A stretch of DNA of 64,000 bases. Source: Chiayiivirga flava (GTDB lineage: Bacteria; Pseudomonadota; Gammaproteobacteria; Xanthomonadales; Xanthomonadaceae). Positions within the stretch are counted from its first letter, which is position 1, and each line of letters begins with the position of its first letter. Made by a program: the position numbers and the translations under genes. Positions 18,047 through 27,136 of the stretch are shown here, piece after piece. Location: contig NZ_JACHHP010000001.1 in assembly GCF_014202825.1 (NCBI RefSeq), positions 310,001-374,000 of the forward strand, given 5' to 3'. The notes beneath the pieces were generated by a model. It did no database searches, was not told the DNA's origin, and saw nothing but the letters and a program-made list of their open reading frames with translations.

Positions 18047-18836
18047 CGGCGCTCCAGCCGGACACGTCGAAGACCAGGCTGCAGCAGGTCACCGCACCTT
18101 CGGCCTTCTGCAGTTCGGACACGTCGATCGTGTGCACGTCGAGCCCGTGTGCGTCGAGCAGTGCGCGGGTGCGCGGGAATGCGTCGGGATACACCACCGC
18201 CGTGCCGATCGCGAGCGCGTTCGCCGCGTGCGCTTCGTCCTCCGCCACGGCGATGCGATGCCAGCCATCGAACGTCGCAGGATCGACCCACGCCGGCTGC
18301 ACCAGCAGCGTGTCGTCGGACACCCGCGTGACCGCGGACTTCAGGTGCAGGCAACCGTGCAGCGGCACCGGCACCACGTCGTAGCCGAACGGGGCCACGC
18401 GGCGCGCCAGTGCGGCGATCCCGTCCGCACTGCTGCGCGACGACCGCCCGACGTAGAGCGTGCGGCCCAGACGCAGCACATCGCCGCCGTCGAGCGTTGC
18501 GGGCGGATCGAGCGGCAGGACGTCGCGCCACCGCGCCAGCGCCTGCGCCACGGACGCCACCTCGCCGCGCCGGGATTCGGCACCGGGGCGGGTGGCGATC
18601 GCCATCTCGTCGAACACCAGCGCCACGTCTTCGACGAACACCGCATCGGGCGAAAGATCGAGCGCGGGCAGCCGGACCACGTCGCAACCGAGCGCGGCCA
18701 GCAGGTCGCAGTACGCGTGGTGCTGCCGGCGCGCGCGTGCCACGTCGATCGCCGTGCGTTCGACGTGCGTGAGCTGGCACCGTTCGAGCGCGGCGCTGAC
18801 ATCGCGCACGAGCGCGACCCGACGTACGGCGTTCAC
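18039..18836 (-). CDS. Dimethylarginine dimethylaminohydrolase-type amidinotransferase-fold enzyme
   Basis: A 265-residue guanidine-modifying enzyme. Family residues are visible: the VFVEDVALVF acidic site, TLDGGDVLRLG, the catalytic His in HGCLHLKS and the nucleophilic Cys near the end in VTCCSLVF. DDAH converts methylated arginines to citrulline plus methylamines; some relatives act on free arginine or other guanidines. I prefer the GTG at 18836 (MNAVRRVALVRDVS fits homologues); a TTG at 18872 is in frame and would overlap the upstream gene by 11 bases. It is coupled to the PAP2 gene downstream, with no metabolic link evident. Confidence 0.83.
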   Translation of the reverse strand: MNAVRRVALVRDVSAALERCQLTHVERTAIDVARARRQHHAYCDLLAALGCDVVRLPALDLSPDAVFVEDVALVFDEMAIATRPGAESRRGEVASVAQALARWRDVLPLDPPATLDGGDVLRLGRTLYVGRSSRSSADGIAALARRVAPFGYDVVPVPLHGCLHLKSAVTRVSDDTLLVQPAWVDPATFDGWHRIAVAEDEAHAANALAIGTAVVYPDAFPRTRALLDAHGLDVHTIDVSELQKAEGAVTCCSLVFDVSGWSADG

Positions 18837-18861
18837 GTGCGTGCGCTCCGTGCCGCGCGTG

Positions 18862-19302
18862 TCACTCCGCAAGTTTCGCGAAACGACCCTTCAGCGCCAC
18901 GCCCGACATCAGCATGCCCGAATGACAGCGGTAGTTGACCGGGTCGCTGACCTCGTTTTTCTTGTAATAGCTCTTGATGTCGATGACCGCGTTGGCGCCG
19001 AGCTGCTTGGCCTTTTCCTGGAACGCCAGCAGCACCGAAATCGCCACCCAGCGGCAGGCTTCGGCATCGGACTTGTTGGTGCCGTTGGTCTTCTTGTTGC
19101 TCACGTCCTCGCTCATCGACTGCAGCACGCGCGGGTGCGGCTGGCCGGCGAGGTAGAACTTCACGCTGCCGTCGAGGCCTTCGGCTTTCGCCATCGGCGA
19201 GTCGATCACTTCCTGCAGCGGCATTTCGCTCATGGTGTCGCGCGCGGCCGCGGGAGCGGCCACGGCAAGCGCGGCGAGGACGGTCAGGGCGAATCGGTGC
19301 AT
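18862..19302 (-). CDS. Exported small protein, YbjQ-like fold
   Basis: A 146-residue protein with a signal peptide (about 1-21, ending AAPAAA). The C-terminal half has the pattern GANAVIDIKSYYKKNE ... MSGVALKGRF, reminiscent of YbjQ-type (DUF74) heavy-metal-binding domains, and a single conserved Cys stands in YRCHSGML. Homologues in related genomes are sometimes labelled excinuclease subunit, which nothing here supports. The function is unknown. The ATG at 19302 follows a GGAGG-like site. It lies immediately after the pigment operon in the same direction, 58 bases from its end, and could be part of the same transcript. Confidence 0.7.
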   Translation of the reverse strand: MHRFALTVLAALAVAAPAAARDTMSEMPLQEVIDSPMAKAEGLDGSVKFYLAGQPHPRVLQSMSEDVSNKKTNGTNKSDAEACRWVAISVLLAFQEKAKQLGANAVIDIKSYYKKNEVSDPVNYRCHSGMLMSGVALKGRFAKLAE

Positions 19303-19360
19303 GGAGCCTCCTTGTCGATGAAAAGCGGTGCGGGCGATGCTGCGCAAGCGCGGTGCGCGC

Positions 19361-20605
19361 TCAGCCGCTCCAGCGGCGGAACACCAGCGAGGTGTTGATG
19401 CCGCCGAAGGCGAAATTATTGCTCATCACCACGTCGGTGGCGATCTCGCGTCCGTTGCCGCGCACGTAATCGAGCGTGGCGCAGCGCGGATCCGGCGTGT
19501 CCCGGTTGAGCGTCGGCGCGAACCAGCCGGCGCGCAGCATTTCGATGGTCATCCACGCCTCCAGCGCACCGCACGCGCCGAGGGTGTGGCCCATGTAGCT
19601 CTTGAGCGAACTGATCGGGATGGCCTCGCCGAACACGCTGGCGGTGGCTTGCGATTCGGCGATGTCGCCGTGGTCGGTGGCGGTGCCGTGGGCGTTGACG
19701 TAGCCGACGTCACGCGGCGCGATGCCGGCGTCGTCGAGCGCGAGCCGCATCGCGGTGGCCATCGTGCCGGCGCTGGGCTGGGTGACGTGCTGGCCGTCGC
19801 TGTTGGTGCCGAAACCGATGACCTCGCACAGGATGTCGGCGCCGCGCGCACGCGCGTGCCCCAGCTCCTCGAGCACGAAGGTGCAGGCGCCCTCGCCCAG
19901 CACGAGGCCGTCGCGGTTCGCATCGAACGGCCGCGGCGTGCACTGCGGTGCGTCGTTGCGCGTGCTGGTGGCGAACAACGTGTCGAACACGGCGGCGGCC
20001 GTGGGGTCGAGCTCCTCCGCGCCGCCGGCGAGCATCGCGATCTGGCGTCCGGAGCGCACCGCTTCGAATCCGTAGCCCAGGCCCTGGCTGCCCGAGGTGC
20101 AGGCGCTGGACGTGGTGATCACGCGCCCGGTGAGGCCGAACGTCACGCCGATGTTGACCGGCGCGGTGTGGCTCATCATCTTCAGATAGGTATTGGCGGT
20201 GATGCCGGCGGTGTTGCATTCGCCGAGCATGCGTCCGAAATCCGCCGTGGCGTTCGGCGAACCGGACGACGAACCGTAGGACACGCCCACCTGCCCGGAG
20301 CGCAGCAGCGGATCGCCGAGCAGGCCGGCCTGCTGCAGCGCCCGTTCGCTCGCGAGCGTGGCCATCAGTGCGACGCGCCCCATGCTGCGCGTGGTCTTGC
20401 GGTTGTAGTGCGCCGGCAGCTCGAACGGCGCGGCAGGCGCACCCAGGCGTGTGTTGAGACCGATGTACTTGTCCCACTCCGGGATACGCGCGACCGCATT
20501 GGTGCAGCTGCGCAGTCGCGCCATCACCGTGTCGCGGTCGTTGCCGAGCGGGCTGATGGCGCCGACGCCGGTGACCACGACGCGCCTGACGGCGTGCGCA
20601 CTCAT
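19361..20605 (-). CDS. Beta-ketoacyl-ACP synthase of the aryl-polyene cluster (ApeR-like)
   Basis: A 414-residue FabF-type condensing enzyme with an intact triad: C169 in TTSSACTSGSQG, H306 in NAHGTATDHGD and H340 in SYMGHTLGACG, with the conserved lysine at 335. It would extend the polyene chain by decarboxylative condensation of malonyl-ACP. It is the last gene of the operon; the order ketosynthase, dehydratase, ketoreductase, ketosynthase at this end matches apeO-P-Q-R of characterised aryl-polyene clusters as I recall them. The ATG overlaps the ketoreductase stop (ATGA). Confidence 0.9.
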   Translation of the reverse strand: MSAHAVRRVVVTGVGAISPLGNDRDTVMARLRSCTNAVARIPEWDKYIGLNTRLGAPAAPFELPAHYNRKTTRSMGRVALMATLASERALQQAGLLGDPLLRSGQVGVSYGSSSGSPNATADFGRMLGECNTAGITANTYLKMMSHTAPVNIGVTFGLTGRVITTSSACTSGSQGLGYGFEAVRSGRQIAMLAGGAEELDPTAAAVFDTLFATSTRNDAPQCTPRPFDANRDGLVLGEGACTFVLEELGHARARGADILCEVIGFGTNSDGQHVTQPSAGTMATAMRLALDDAGIAPRDVGYVNAHGTATDHGDIAESQATASVFGEAIPISSLKSYMGHTLGACGALEAWMTIEMLRAGWFAPTLNRDTPDPRCATLDYVRGNGREIATDVVMSNNFAFGGINTSLVFRRWSG

Positions 20606-21354
20606 CCGACCAGCCCGCCGTTCACGGACAGCACCTGCCGCGTGATGTACGCCGCATCGTCGGACAGCAGGAAGGCCACTGCGGCGGCGACCTCGTCCGG
20701 CCGCCCGAGGCGGCGCGCGGGGATCAGCTTGAGGGCTTCGGTGGCGATCTCGTCGTCGATCATGTCGGTCTCGATGACGCCGGGCGCCACGCAGTTGACG
20801 GTGATGTCGCGCCTGGCCAGTTCCAGCGCCAGCGCCTTGGTGGCGCCGATGATGCCGGCTTTCGCGGCGCTGTAGTTGGTCTGGCCGCGATTGCCGACCA
20901 GGCCCGACACCGACGACAGTGTGACGATGCGCCCGGGCGCGCGTCTCCGCACCATCGGCATCACGACCGGCTGCAGCACGTTGTAGAACGCGTCCAGATT
21001 GGTGTGGATGACGCTGTCCCAGTCGTCGCCGCTCATCGCGGGGAAGGCGTTGTCGCGCGCGATGCCGGCGTTGCAGACCACGCCGTAATAGGCGCCGTGC
21101 GCTTCGATGTCTTCGCCGATGGCTGCCGCGCAGGCGGCGCGGTCGGCCACGTCGAAGGCCAGCACGCGCGCATTGCCCCCGGCGTCGCGCACGCGGCGGG
21201 CGACGGCCTCGGCGTCGTCGACGCGGCTGCGACAGTGCACCGCCAGGTCGTAGCCGTCCGCGGCGAGGCGTTCGGCGATGGCGCGGCCGATGCCGCGGCT
21301 GGCGCCGGTGACGAGCACGCAGCGGCGCGCGCGGTCGGCGATCGGGGCCGTCAT
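20602..21354 (-). CDS. 3-oxoacyl-ACP reductase of the aryl-polyene cluster (FabG-like, ApeQ-like)
   Basis: A 250-residue short-chain dehydrogenase. It has the NADPH-binding GASRGIG near residue 18, NAG in the fourth strand, the catalytic Ser in TLSSVSG, the Tyr-Lys pair in YSAAKAG and the C-terminal VNGGLVG. Its job would be to reduce the 3-oxo group after each condensation, before dehydration creates the conjugated double bond. Both ends overlap neighbouring genes by four bases, indicating translational coupling. Housekeeping FabG is ruled out only by context. Confidence 0.92.
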   Translation of the reverse strand: MTAPIADRARRCVLVTGASRGIGRAIAERLAADGYDLAVHCRSRVDDAEAVARRVRDAGGNARVLAFDVADRAACAAAIGEDIEAHGAYYGVVCNAGIARDNAFPAMSGDDWDSVIHTNLDAFYNVLQPVVMPMVRRRAPGRIVTLSSVSGLVGNRGQTNYSAAKAGIIGATKALALELARRDITVNCVAPGVIETDMIDDEIATEALKLIPARRLGRPDEVAAAVAFLLSDDAAYITRQVLSVNGGLVG

Positions 21355-21812
21355 GTCGACGCTCCATGCAGGAAGGCGCCCGCGTCGGCAGGCTCGAACA
21401 CCGACACGTGCGCGTTCGCGAGTTCGTCGCCGTCGCACAGGATGCGGCAGTCGAACACGCCCAGGCCGTTGTCGCCCATGACTTCGCGCCGCGCCTCGAC
21501 ACGCAGCACGCAACCCGACGCAAAATGGCTGCGGGTGCACGCGTACCGCCGCGTGCCGAGCAGGAAGCCCAGCTTCGGCCCGTCGCCGCGATCGCGCGCG
21601 CGGGCGCCGGCCCATGCGGCGATCGCCTGCGCCATGTATTCGATGCCGACCCAGGCCGGGACGCCCGCGCGCTCGACGAAGAGCCCGTCGAACGGCACAT
21701 CGGCTTCCACGACGATGCTGTCGTCGTCGTGCGCGAGGATGCGGTCCACCAACCGCATCGCGCCGCGATGCGGAATGCAGGCTTCGATCGGCGGCATGCC
21801 CGTGGCCATCAT
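21351..21812 (-). CDS. 3-hydroxyacyl-ACP dehydratase, hotdog fold (ApeP-like)
   Basis: A 153-residue hotdog protein related to FabZ/FabA. The catalytic His is in IPHRGAMRLVDRI near residue 14, and the hotdog helix runs through WVGIEYMAQAIAAWAG. It should dehydrate the 3-hydroxyacyl-ACP intermediate to the trans-enoyl form. It is one of two dehydratase domains in the cluster; the other is fused to the AMP-ligase. The first of two adjacent ATG codons (21812) overlaps the upstream stop by the ATGA arrangement used throughout the operon. Confidence 0.87.
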   Translation of the reverse strand: MMATGMPPIEACIPHRGAMRLVDRILAHDDDSIVVEADVPFDGLFVERAGVPAWVGIEYMAQAIAAWAGARARDRGDGPKLGFLLGTRRYACTRSHFASGCVLRVEARREVMGDNGLGVFDCRILCDGDELANAHVSVFEPADAGAFLHGAST

Positions 21813-22993
21813 GCCGCCGCCAGCAGCAGCGCGGCGTTGCTGCCGCCGAACGCGAACGACAGGCTCAGCGCGTGCCGCGGCGCCCGCGCGGCGCGTTCGC
21901 CCGGCGCCACGAGATGCAGCGACGGCAGCGCGGGATCGGCGGCACCGTCCCACCAGTGCGGCGGCAGCGCGCCGTGCGGATTGCCGGCGAGCGTGGCCCA
22001 GCAGATCGCGGCCTCGATCGCACCGGCGGCGCCGAGCGTGTGTCCGGTCAGCGGCTTGGTGCCGCTGCACGGCGCGCGGATGCCCGAGGCGGCGAGCGCG
22101 CGCGACTCCATCGCATCGTTGAGCGGCGTGGCGGTGGCGTGCAGGTTGACGTAGTCGAGCCCGGACGCATCGATGCCGGCACGCGCCAGCGCCTGCGCGA
22201 TGGCGGCGATCGCGCCGGTGGCGTCCGGATCCGGCGCGGACATGTGGTGCGCATCGGAGCTCTCGCCCCAGCCCGCGAGCCGCACCGGCGCCGGCTCGCG
22301 CGTCATCACGAACAGCGCGGCGCCTTCCCCGATGTTGATGCCGTTGCGATGGCGCGACATCGGGTTGCAGCGCCCGGCCGCCACCGATTCGAGCGCGCTG
22401 AAACCGGCCACGGTGAACCGGCACAGCGAGTCCGCGCCGCCGCAGATCACCGCGTCCGCGATGCCGGCGCGCAGCAGGCGCGCGCCGGCGATCATCGCCT
22501 TGGCACCCGACGAACACGCGGTGGACACGGTGTACGCCGGCCCGCGCGCGCCGCTCTCATGCGCCACGTAGGCCGACGGCGCACCGATCTCCTGCTGGCC
22601 GTAGTGGAATTCGTCCGGCCAGCGGCCGTGCGCGCGGTGGAACGCGTTTGCGCGTTCCGATTCGCCGATGCCCGACGTGCTCGTGCCGACGATCACGGCC
22701 ACGCGCGCCGCACCGAACCGCTCGATCGCCGCGTCGGCCTGCGCACGCACCTGCGCGTACGCCATGCGCAGCAACGCGTTGTTGCGGCTGCGCCAGACAC
22801 GTTCGCGGTCGCGCATGTCCGGCAGCGGTTCCTCGACCAGGCCCAGCGCCAGGGTGCGGCCGGGCGAATAGCGGTCGCTCTCGCACAGGCCGCGCGGTGC
22901 ATCGGCCGCGAACAGCGCGGCGCGGAACCGCGACGCGTCGTGCCCGAGCGCGCTCACGGTGCCCGGTGCGTGCAGGAACACCTCGCCCGTCAT
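21809..22993 (-). CDS. Beta-ketoacyl-ACP synthase of the aryl-polyene cluster (ApeO-like)
   Basis: A 394-residue condensing enzyme with triad residues C160 (STACSSGAKAM), H285 (NLHATATPLND) and H318 (TGHTLGAAG). In characterised systems ApeO works with a chain-length-factor partner, ApeC; the small ApeC-like gene begins this operon. The Cys shows that this copy is a true ketosynthase, not a factor. Its ATG overlaps the DUF3261 gene stop by four bases and its own stop overlaps the dehydratase start. Confidence 0.88.
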   Translation of the reverse strand: MTGEVFLHAPGTVSALGHDASRFRAALFAADAPRGLCESDRYSPGRTLALGLVEEPLPDMRDRERVWRSRNNALLRMAYAQVRAQADAAIERFGAARVAVIVGTSTSGIGESERANAFHRAHGRWPDEFHYGQQEIGAPSAYVAHESGARGPAYTVSTACSSGAKAMIAGARLLRAGIADAVICGGADSLCRFTVAGFSALESVAAGRCNPMSRHRNGINIGEGAALFVMTREPAPVRLAGWGESSDAHHMSAPDPDATGAIAAIAQALARAGIDASGLDYVNLHATATPLNDAMESRALAASGIRAPCSGTKPLTGHTLGAAGAIEAAICWATLAGNPHGALPPHWWDGAADPALPSLHLVAPGERAARAPRHALSLSFAFGGSNAALLLAAA

Positions 22994-23577
22994 GCCGCCC
23001 GCTCCCGCGTCGGCGCGGGCATCGTCGGCTCCACGCGGTGTGCGGCAGCCGCGTCGAGCGACACCGACCGCACCGTCAGCCGGTAACCGTCGGCATGGTT
23101 CTCCAGCGTGACGGTGCCGTCGTCGGCCATGCGCGCCGCAAGCCACACGGTACCGTCGTGCCGCAGATTGCGCGTGCCGCCCTCGCCGTCCACCTGCCAC
23201 CCCGGCGGCAGCGCGGCACGGATCGCGTCCAGTGGCCAGTAGACGAATTGCAGATCGTCGAGCACGCGTTCGCCGCGCACCGCCGCCGGCAGCCAGTCGG
23301 CGCGCGTCTGCGCAAGCGTGACGCCATCCCACGACAACGTGACGCCGGAGCGCCCGAGCGCCTGCACTGCAAGCGACACGCGCTGCGCGTCCACTTCCAG
23401 CAGCGCATCGAGTGCGCGCCGCTCCGGCCCGAAGGCGAAGTCCAGCCGCTGTTGCAGCGCCAGCGTGCGGCCGAGGCTGGCCGGCGCGAGCTGCAGCGTG
23501 GGCAGCACGATGCGCGCACGCGGCGGCGGCGCCGCACACGCGGCCATCAGCAGCGCGAGCGTCGCACCGCGGGCCAA
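22990..23577 (-). CDS. DUF3261 family outer-membrane lipoprotein
   Basis: A 195-residue lipoprotein with a short signal and lipobox ending at C14 (LLMAAC), then a LolB-like beta-rich body with WDGVTLAQTR, FVYWPLDAIRAALPPGW and a final basic segment. DUF3261 proteins occur almost only in aryl-polyene clusters and probably accept the lipid-linked product at the outer membrane, as LolB does for lipoproteins; this is inference from fold and context. No ATG is available near the N-terminus. A TTG at 23577 or a CTG at 23583 (overlapping the previous stop as CTGA) must start it; I chose the TTG. Confidence 0.8.
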   Translation of the reverse strand: MARGATLALLMAACAAPPPRARIVLPTLQLAPASLGRTLALQQRLDFAFGPERRALDALLEVDAQRVSLAVQALGRSGVTLSWDGVTLAQTRADWLPAAVRGERVLDDLQFVYWPLDAIRAALPPGWQVDGEGGTRNLRHDGTVWLAARMADDGTVTLENHADGYRLTVRSVSLDAAAAHRVEPTMPAPTRERAA

Positions 23578-23579
23578 TG

Positions 23580-24815
23580 TCAGCGCGGCGCGCACAGCTC
23601 CTCCAGCACGCCGAGGCGGCGCTTGGTGTCGGCCACGTACGGATTGCTTTTGTCCCAGGCGTAGCCGGCGAGGATCGAACAGATCTTGTTGCGCACGTCG
23701 ACCGGCGGATCCGGATGGAAGATGATGTTCTGGAACGTGCCGGCGTACCAGGCTTCCACGAACGCGCGGAACGTATCGACGCCGTCGCGCAGCGGTTTCG
23801 CGTACTCCGCCTCCCAGTCCACGGCCTCGCCCGCGTACGTGCGCGCGATCGCGTCGGTGGCGAGCTGCGCGGACTTGAACGCGATGGTCACGCCGGAGGA
23901 GAACACCGGATCGAGGAATTCGCCGGCGTTTCCGAGCAGGGCGAACCCGGGCCCCCACAGCGACTTCACGTTCGACGCATACCCGACGATCTGCCGCACC
24001 GGCATCACGCCCCAGGCCGCGTCGCGCAGAAGCGTCGAGAGGCTCGGCACGCCGGCCACGATGGCCTGCAACCGTTCCATCTCGCTGCCCTCGAACTGCG
24101 CCAGATAGTCGGTCCGCGCCACCACGCCGAGCGAGCAGCGCCCGTTGGAAAACGGAATCAGCCAGAACCACACGTCCACGTGCTCGGGATGCACGGTGAT
24201 GAGGATCTTCTCGCGATCGAATTCGCCGACCGGAATGCGGTCTTCCACATGCGTGAAGATGGCACCGCGCGCGGGAAAATTCGACGGCTGCTCCAGCGCC
24301 AGCAGTCGCGGCAGCGTGCGGCCGAAGCCGCTGGCATCAAGCACGAAGCGCGCCTGCACGGCGTAGTCCTCGCCCTCGGGCGACCGTGCCGTCACGCCGG
24401 GCGATTCCGGGTGCGGCGTCATGGCGGTGACTTCGTGGCGGAAGCGCAGGTCGGCACCGAGGCGGCGTGCACCGTGCGCGAGTACCTCGTCGAAACGCGC
24501 GCGCTGCACCTGGTAGGTGGTGCCCCAGCCGGTGGAGAACTTATCGCGGAAATCGAACTCGGTGCGGCGCTCGCCCCACGCGAACGCAGCGCCGTTCTTG
24601 TACTGGAAGCCGGCTTCGACCACGTCGCGCAGCAGGCCGGCCGCCTCGATGTATTCCATGCTCTGCGGCAGCAGGCTCTCGCCGATGGAGAACCGCGGGA
24701 ACTGCTCGCGTTCGAGCATCATCACGCTGCGGCCCTGCCGGCGCAGGAACGCCGCGGCAACCGAACCCGCGGGACCGGCGCCGACGATCAGCACGTCGGT
24801 GGTTTCAGTACGCAT
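23580..24815 (-). CDS. Flavin-dependent halogenase-like oxidoreductase of the pigment cluster
   Basis: A 411-residue flavoprotein with the FAD-binding GAGPAG (12-17). It carries FSIGESLLP (42-50), a lysine in FQYKNGAAFAWG (K73), where flavin-dependent halogenases have the essential hypohalite-channel Lys, and WFWLIP (216-221), which fits the halogenase motif WxWxIP. Classical monooxygenases and geranylgeranyl reductases lack that last motif. Xanthomonadins, pigments of related bacteria, are brominated, so halogenation of the aryl ring is the best guess. Whether it is active, and on which halide, cannot be read from sequence. An ATG nine bases earlier (24824) is possible, but its GGAG site would be only two bases away. 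Confidence 0.8.
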   Translation of the reverse strand: MRTETTDVLIVGAGPAGSVAAAFLRRQGRSVMMLEREQFPRFSIGESLLPQSMEYIEAAGLLRDVVEAGFQYKNGAAFAWGERRTEFDFRDKFSTGWGTTYQVQRARFDEVLAHGARRLGADLRFRHEVTAMTPHPESPGVTARSPEGEDYAVQARFVLDASGFGRTLPRLLALEQPSNFPARGAIFTHVEDRIPVGEFDREKILITVHPEHVDVWFWLIPFSNGRCSLGVVARTDYLAQFEGSEMERLQAIVAGVPSLSTLLRDAAWGVMPVRQIVGYASNVKSLWGPGFALLGNAGEFLDPVFSSGVTIAFKSAQLATDAIARTYAGEAVDWEAEYAKPLRDGVDTFRAFVEAWYAGTFQNIIFHPDPPVDVRNKICSILAGYAWDKSNPYVADTKRRLGVLEELCAPR

Positions 24816-27135
24816 GCGATCCATCACTCCGAACAGGGGGCATCGATTCGTCCGCTCGACGCCGGAACAGCGGCGACAGCAGCCACACAAGGCCGATGCC
24901 GAACAGCAGGGCAAGCCCGAACGCGCGCAGCGCGGGCGTCGCCGACAGCGCCAGCAGCCCGAACGCCAGCCACGTGCTGGCCGCACCCAGACACACGGCG
25001 AGCCACGACGCCGGATCGCCGCGGTGCTCGAGCAGGAAGATACCGTAATCGATCCCCATGCCCAGCAAGACGAGCAGTCCGAGGATCGTGAACAACTGCA
25101 GCGGCTGGCCGAGCAGCGCGAGCAGCGCGACCGTCAGTGCGGTCGCAATGGCCGTCGGCAGGCTCGCGCGCCACGCCTCACGGCCATAACGCAACAGCAG
25201 CAGCACGAATGTCAGCACGTGGCCGGCGATCAGCAAGGCGGACATCGTGCCGCGATATTCGCCGAGCAGGCTCGACATCTGGCCGACACGGTCGATCCAT
25301 TCCACGCCCGGCAATCCGTACGCGAGCGACGCGACCGCAGCCACCGCCTGCGGGCCGGCCAGGCCGTCGAGCAGCACCACGCTGGCGGGTGCGCCGTCGA
25401 CGTCGGGCTGCCAGAGCGCGCGCGCCGGCAGCGACGCGGGCGATGCGAGCCAGGCCTCGGGCTCCAGCGTGCCGATCGCGCGTGGGGGGCGCGGAACATC
25501 GTCGTCGAGCTGTTGCGCCACGCGCGCGAGCACCGCGCCTTCGACCGATGCCGACAGCGCCGCGTTTTCGCGCTGGCGCTGGCGCGACGGGACCCAGTCG
25601 GAGACCGCGCGCCAGCCGGCCAGCGTGCCGTCGGCCACCGCGACACGAAGACGCTGCGTGAGCGCCTCCTCGCGTTGCAGCACCTCCTCTGCCGTGTCGC
25701 CGGTGACGAGGAAAAACTGCGCCGGACTCGGCAGGCGCAGCACCGACACCGCATCGCGCTGCGCATCGACCAGCGATTGCGGCGAGCTCTGCAGGCTGCG
25801 CAGGTCGTCGTCGACCTGCAGCCGCAGGAGTCCGGCCACGCAGACCGCCGCCAGCACCGCCGCCGCGGCGAAACCCGCGACGCCGGGGCGCAGCACCGGC
25901 CATGCCGCGAGCGATCGGCCGATGCGCCGCGACAGCCAGGTGACACGCACCGGCCCATGATCGAGCCACGGAAACCAGAGCACCGCCGTCAGGAAGGCCG
26001 CGGCGAGCCCTACCGCCGAAAACAGCGCCATCTGCCGCAGGCCCGGGAACGGCGCCACGCCGAGCACGAGATACGCGAGCGCACTCGTCGCGAGCGCCAG
26101 CGACAGCCCGGGCAGCAGCGAACGCAACAACGCCCAGCGCGGCACCTGCGTGCCCTGACGGCATGCGAACCAGTGGATGCCGTAGTCTTCGGCCACGCCG
26201 ACGAGGCTTGCGCCGAACACCAGCGTCAGCAGATGCACCTCGCCGAACACGAGCGCGGTCGCGGACACGGCGGCCAGCATGCCGACCGCCAGCGACAGCG
26301 CCACGAGCAGGATCGGCCGCAGCGAGCCGAACGCGGCCCACACCAGCAGCAGCACCGCGGCGAGCGATCCGACACCGATGGTATTGACCTCGCTGCGGGC
26401 CTGCACGGCGGCGGCCTCGGCATGCAGCGGCACGCCGAGCGGCAGGACGCGCAGCGCGCCGTCGTCGGCGCGCCGGATGGCGGCGTCGATGGCCGACTGC
26501 AGATGTGCCACGCCGTCGAGGCGGAACGCCGAATCGCGCAGCTCGTAACGCAGCACCGCCCACGCGCGACCGTCCGCATCGCGCACCAGATCGTCACCGC
26601 CGGCGTCCAGGCCCGCGGCGCGCTCGGCCCACCAGTCCGGCCACAGTCCGAGCGGATCGTCCGACCACGGCGTGAGTCGCGCACCGGCAAGCGGGCCGTA
26701 CAGCCGCGCCAGCGCCTGCGCGGCAAGCGCGTCGGTGTCGGCCGTCGCCAGCGATTCGCGCTGCGCGGCGGTCAGCAGGCGATCGCGGAACGGCGCGAAG
26801 AAACCGCGCGCTTCGGCAAACCAGTCGGCGTTCGATGCGGCCGGCACCAGGCCGGTGCCGGCGTCCGCCAGCGCCTGTGCGAACACCGCGGCGGCGCGCC
26901 GCGTGGCGTCGGCGTCGGACGACGACAGCACGATCACCACCTGCCGTGCGCCCTGGTCCGCGATGCGCGCGCCCACCGCGGCGACATCCGGCCGCGCGTC
27001 GTCCACCGGCAGCAGCGCGAGCACGTCGCTCTGGAGGTTGCCGCTGCGCCAGAAGTGCCACTGGTGCGCAAGCACGGCCGCCACCAGCAGCAGCCACAGC
27101 CACGCGAGCGGGCGCGCATGGCGCGGTGCGGGCAT
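24805..27135 (-). CDS. MMPL/RND-type transporter of the aryl-polyene cluster
   Basis: A 776-residue membrane protein with the duplicated RND layout: an N-terminal transmembrane helix, a periplasmic loop of about 220 residues, five or six helices (VEDYGIHWFACR within the first bundle), a second loop and a second bundle with GMGIDYGIFLLEHRGD. The two GxxxDYG motifs are the proton-relay type of MMPL exporters. It presumably moves the acylated or glycosylated aryl polyene from the inner membrane to the LolA-like carrier encoded just upstream. The ATG at 27135 lies one base after that gene's stop; the C-terminus overlaps the halogenase start. Confidence 0.9.
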   Translation of the reverse strand: MPAPRHARPLAWLWLLLVAAVLAHQWHFWRSGNLQSDVLALLPVDDARPDVAAVGARIADQGARQVVIVLSSSDADATRRAAAVFAQALADAGTGLVPAASNADWFAEARGFFAPFRDRLLTAAQRESLATADTDALAAQALARLYGPLAGARLTPWSDDPLGLWPDWWAERAAGLDAGGDDLVRDADGRAWAVLRYELRDSAFRLDGVAHLQSAIDAAIRRADDGALRVLPLGVPLHAEAAAVQARSEVNTIGVGSLAAVLLLVWAAFGSLRPILLVALSLAVGMLAAVSATALVFGEVHLLTLVFGASLVGVAEDYGIHWFACRQGTQVPRWALLRSLLPGLSLALATSALAYLVLGVAPFPGLRQMALFSAVGLAAAFLTAVLWFPWLDHGPVRVTWLSRRIGRSLAAWPVLRPGVAGFAAAAVLAAVCVAGLLRLQVDDDLRSLQSSPQSLVDAQRDAVSVLRLPSPAQFFLVTGDTAEEVLQREEALTQRLRVAVADGTLAGWRAVSDWVPSRQRQRENAALSASVEGAVLARVAQQLDDDVPRPPRAIGTLEPEAWLASPASLPARALWQPDVDGAPASVVLLDGLAGPQAVAAVASLAYGLPGVEWIDRVGQMSSLLGEYRGTMSALLIAGHVLTFVLLLLRYGREAWRASLPTAIATALTVALLALLGQPLQLFTILGLLVLLGMGIDYGIFLLEHRGDPASWLAVCLGAASTWLAFGLLALSATPALRAFGLALLFGIGLVWLLSPLFRRRADESMPPVRSDGSHAY

Positions 27136-27136
27136 C

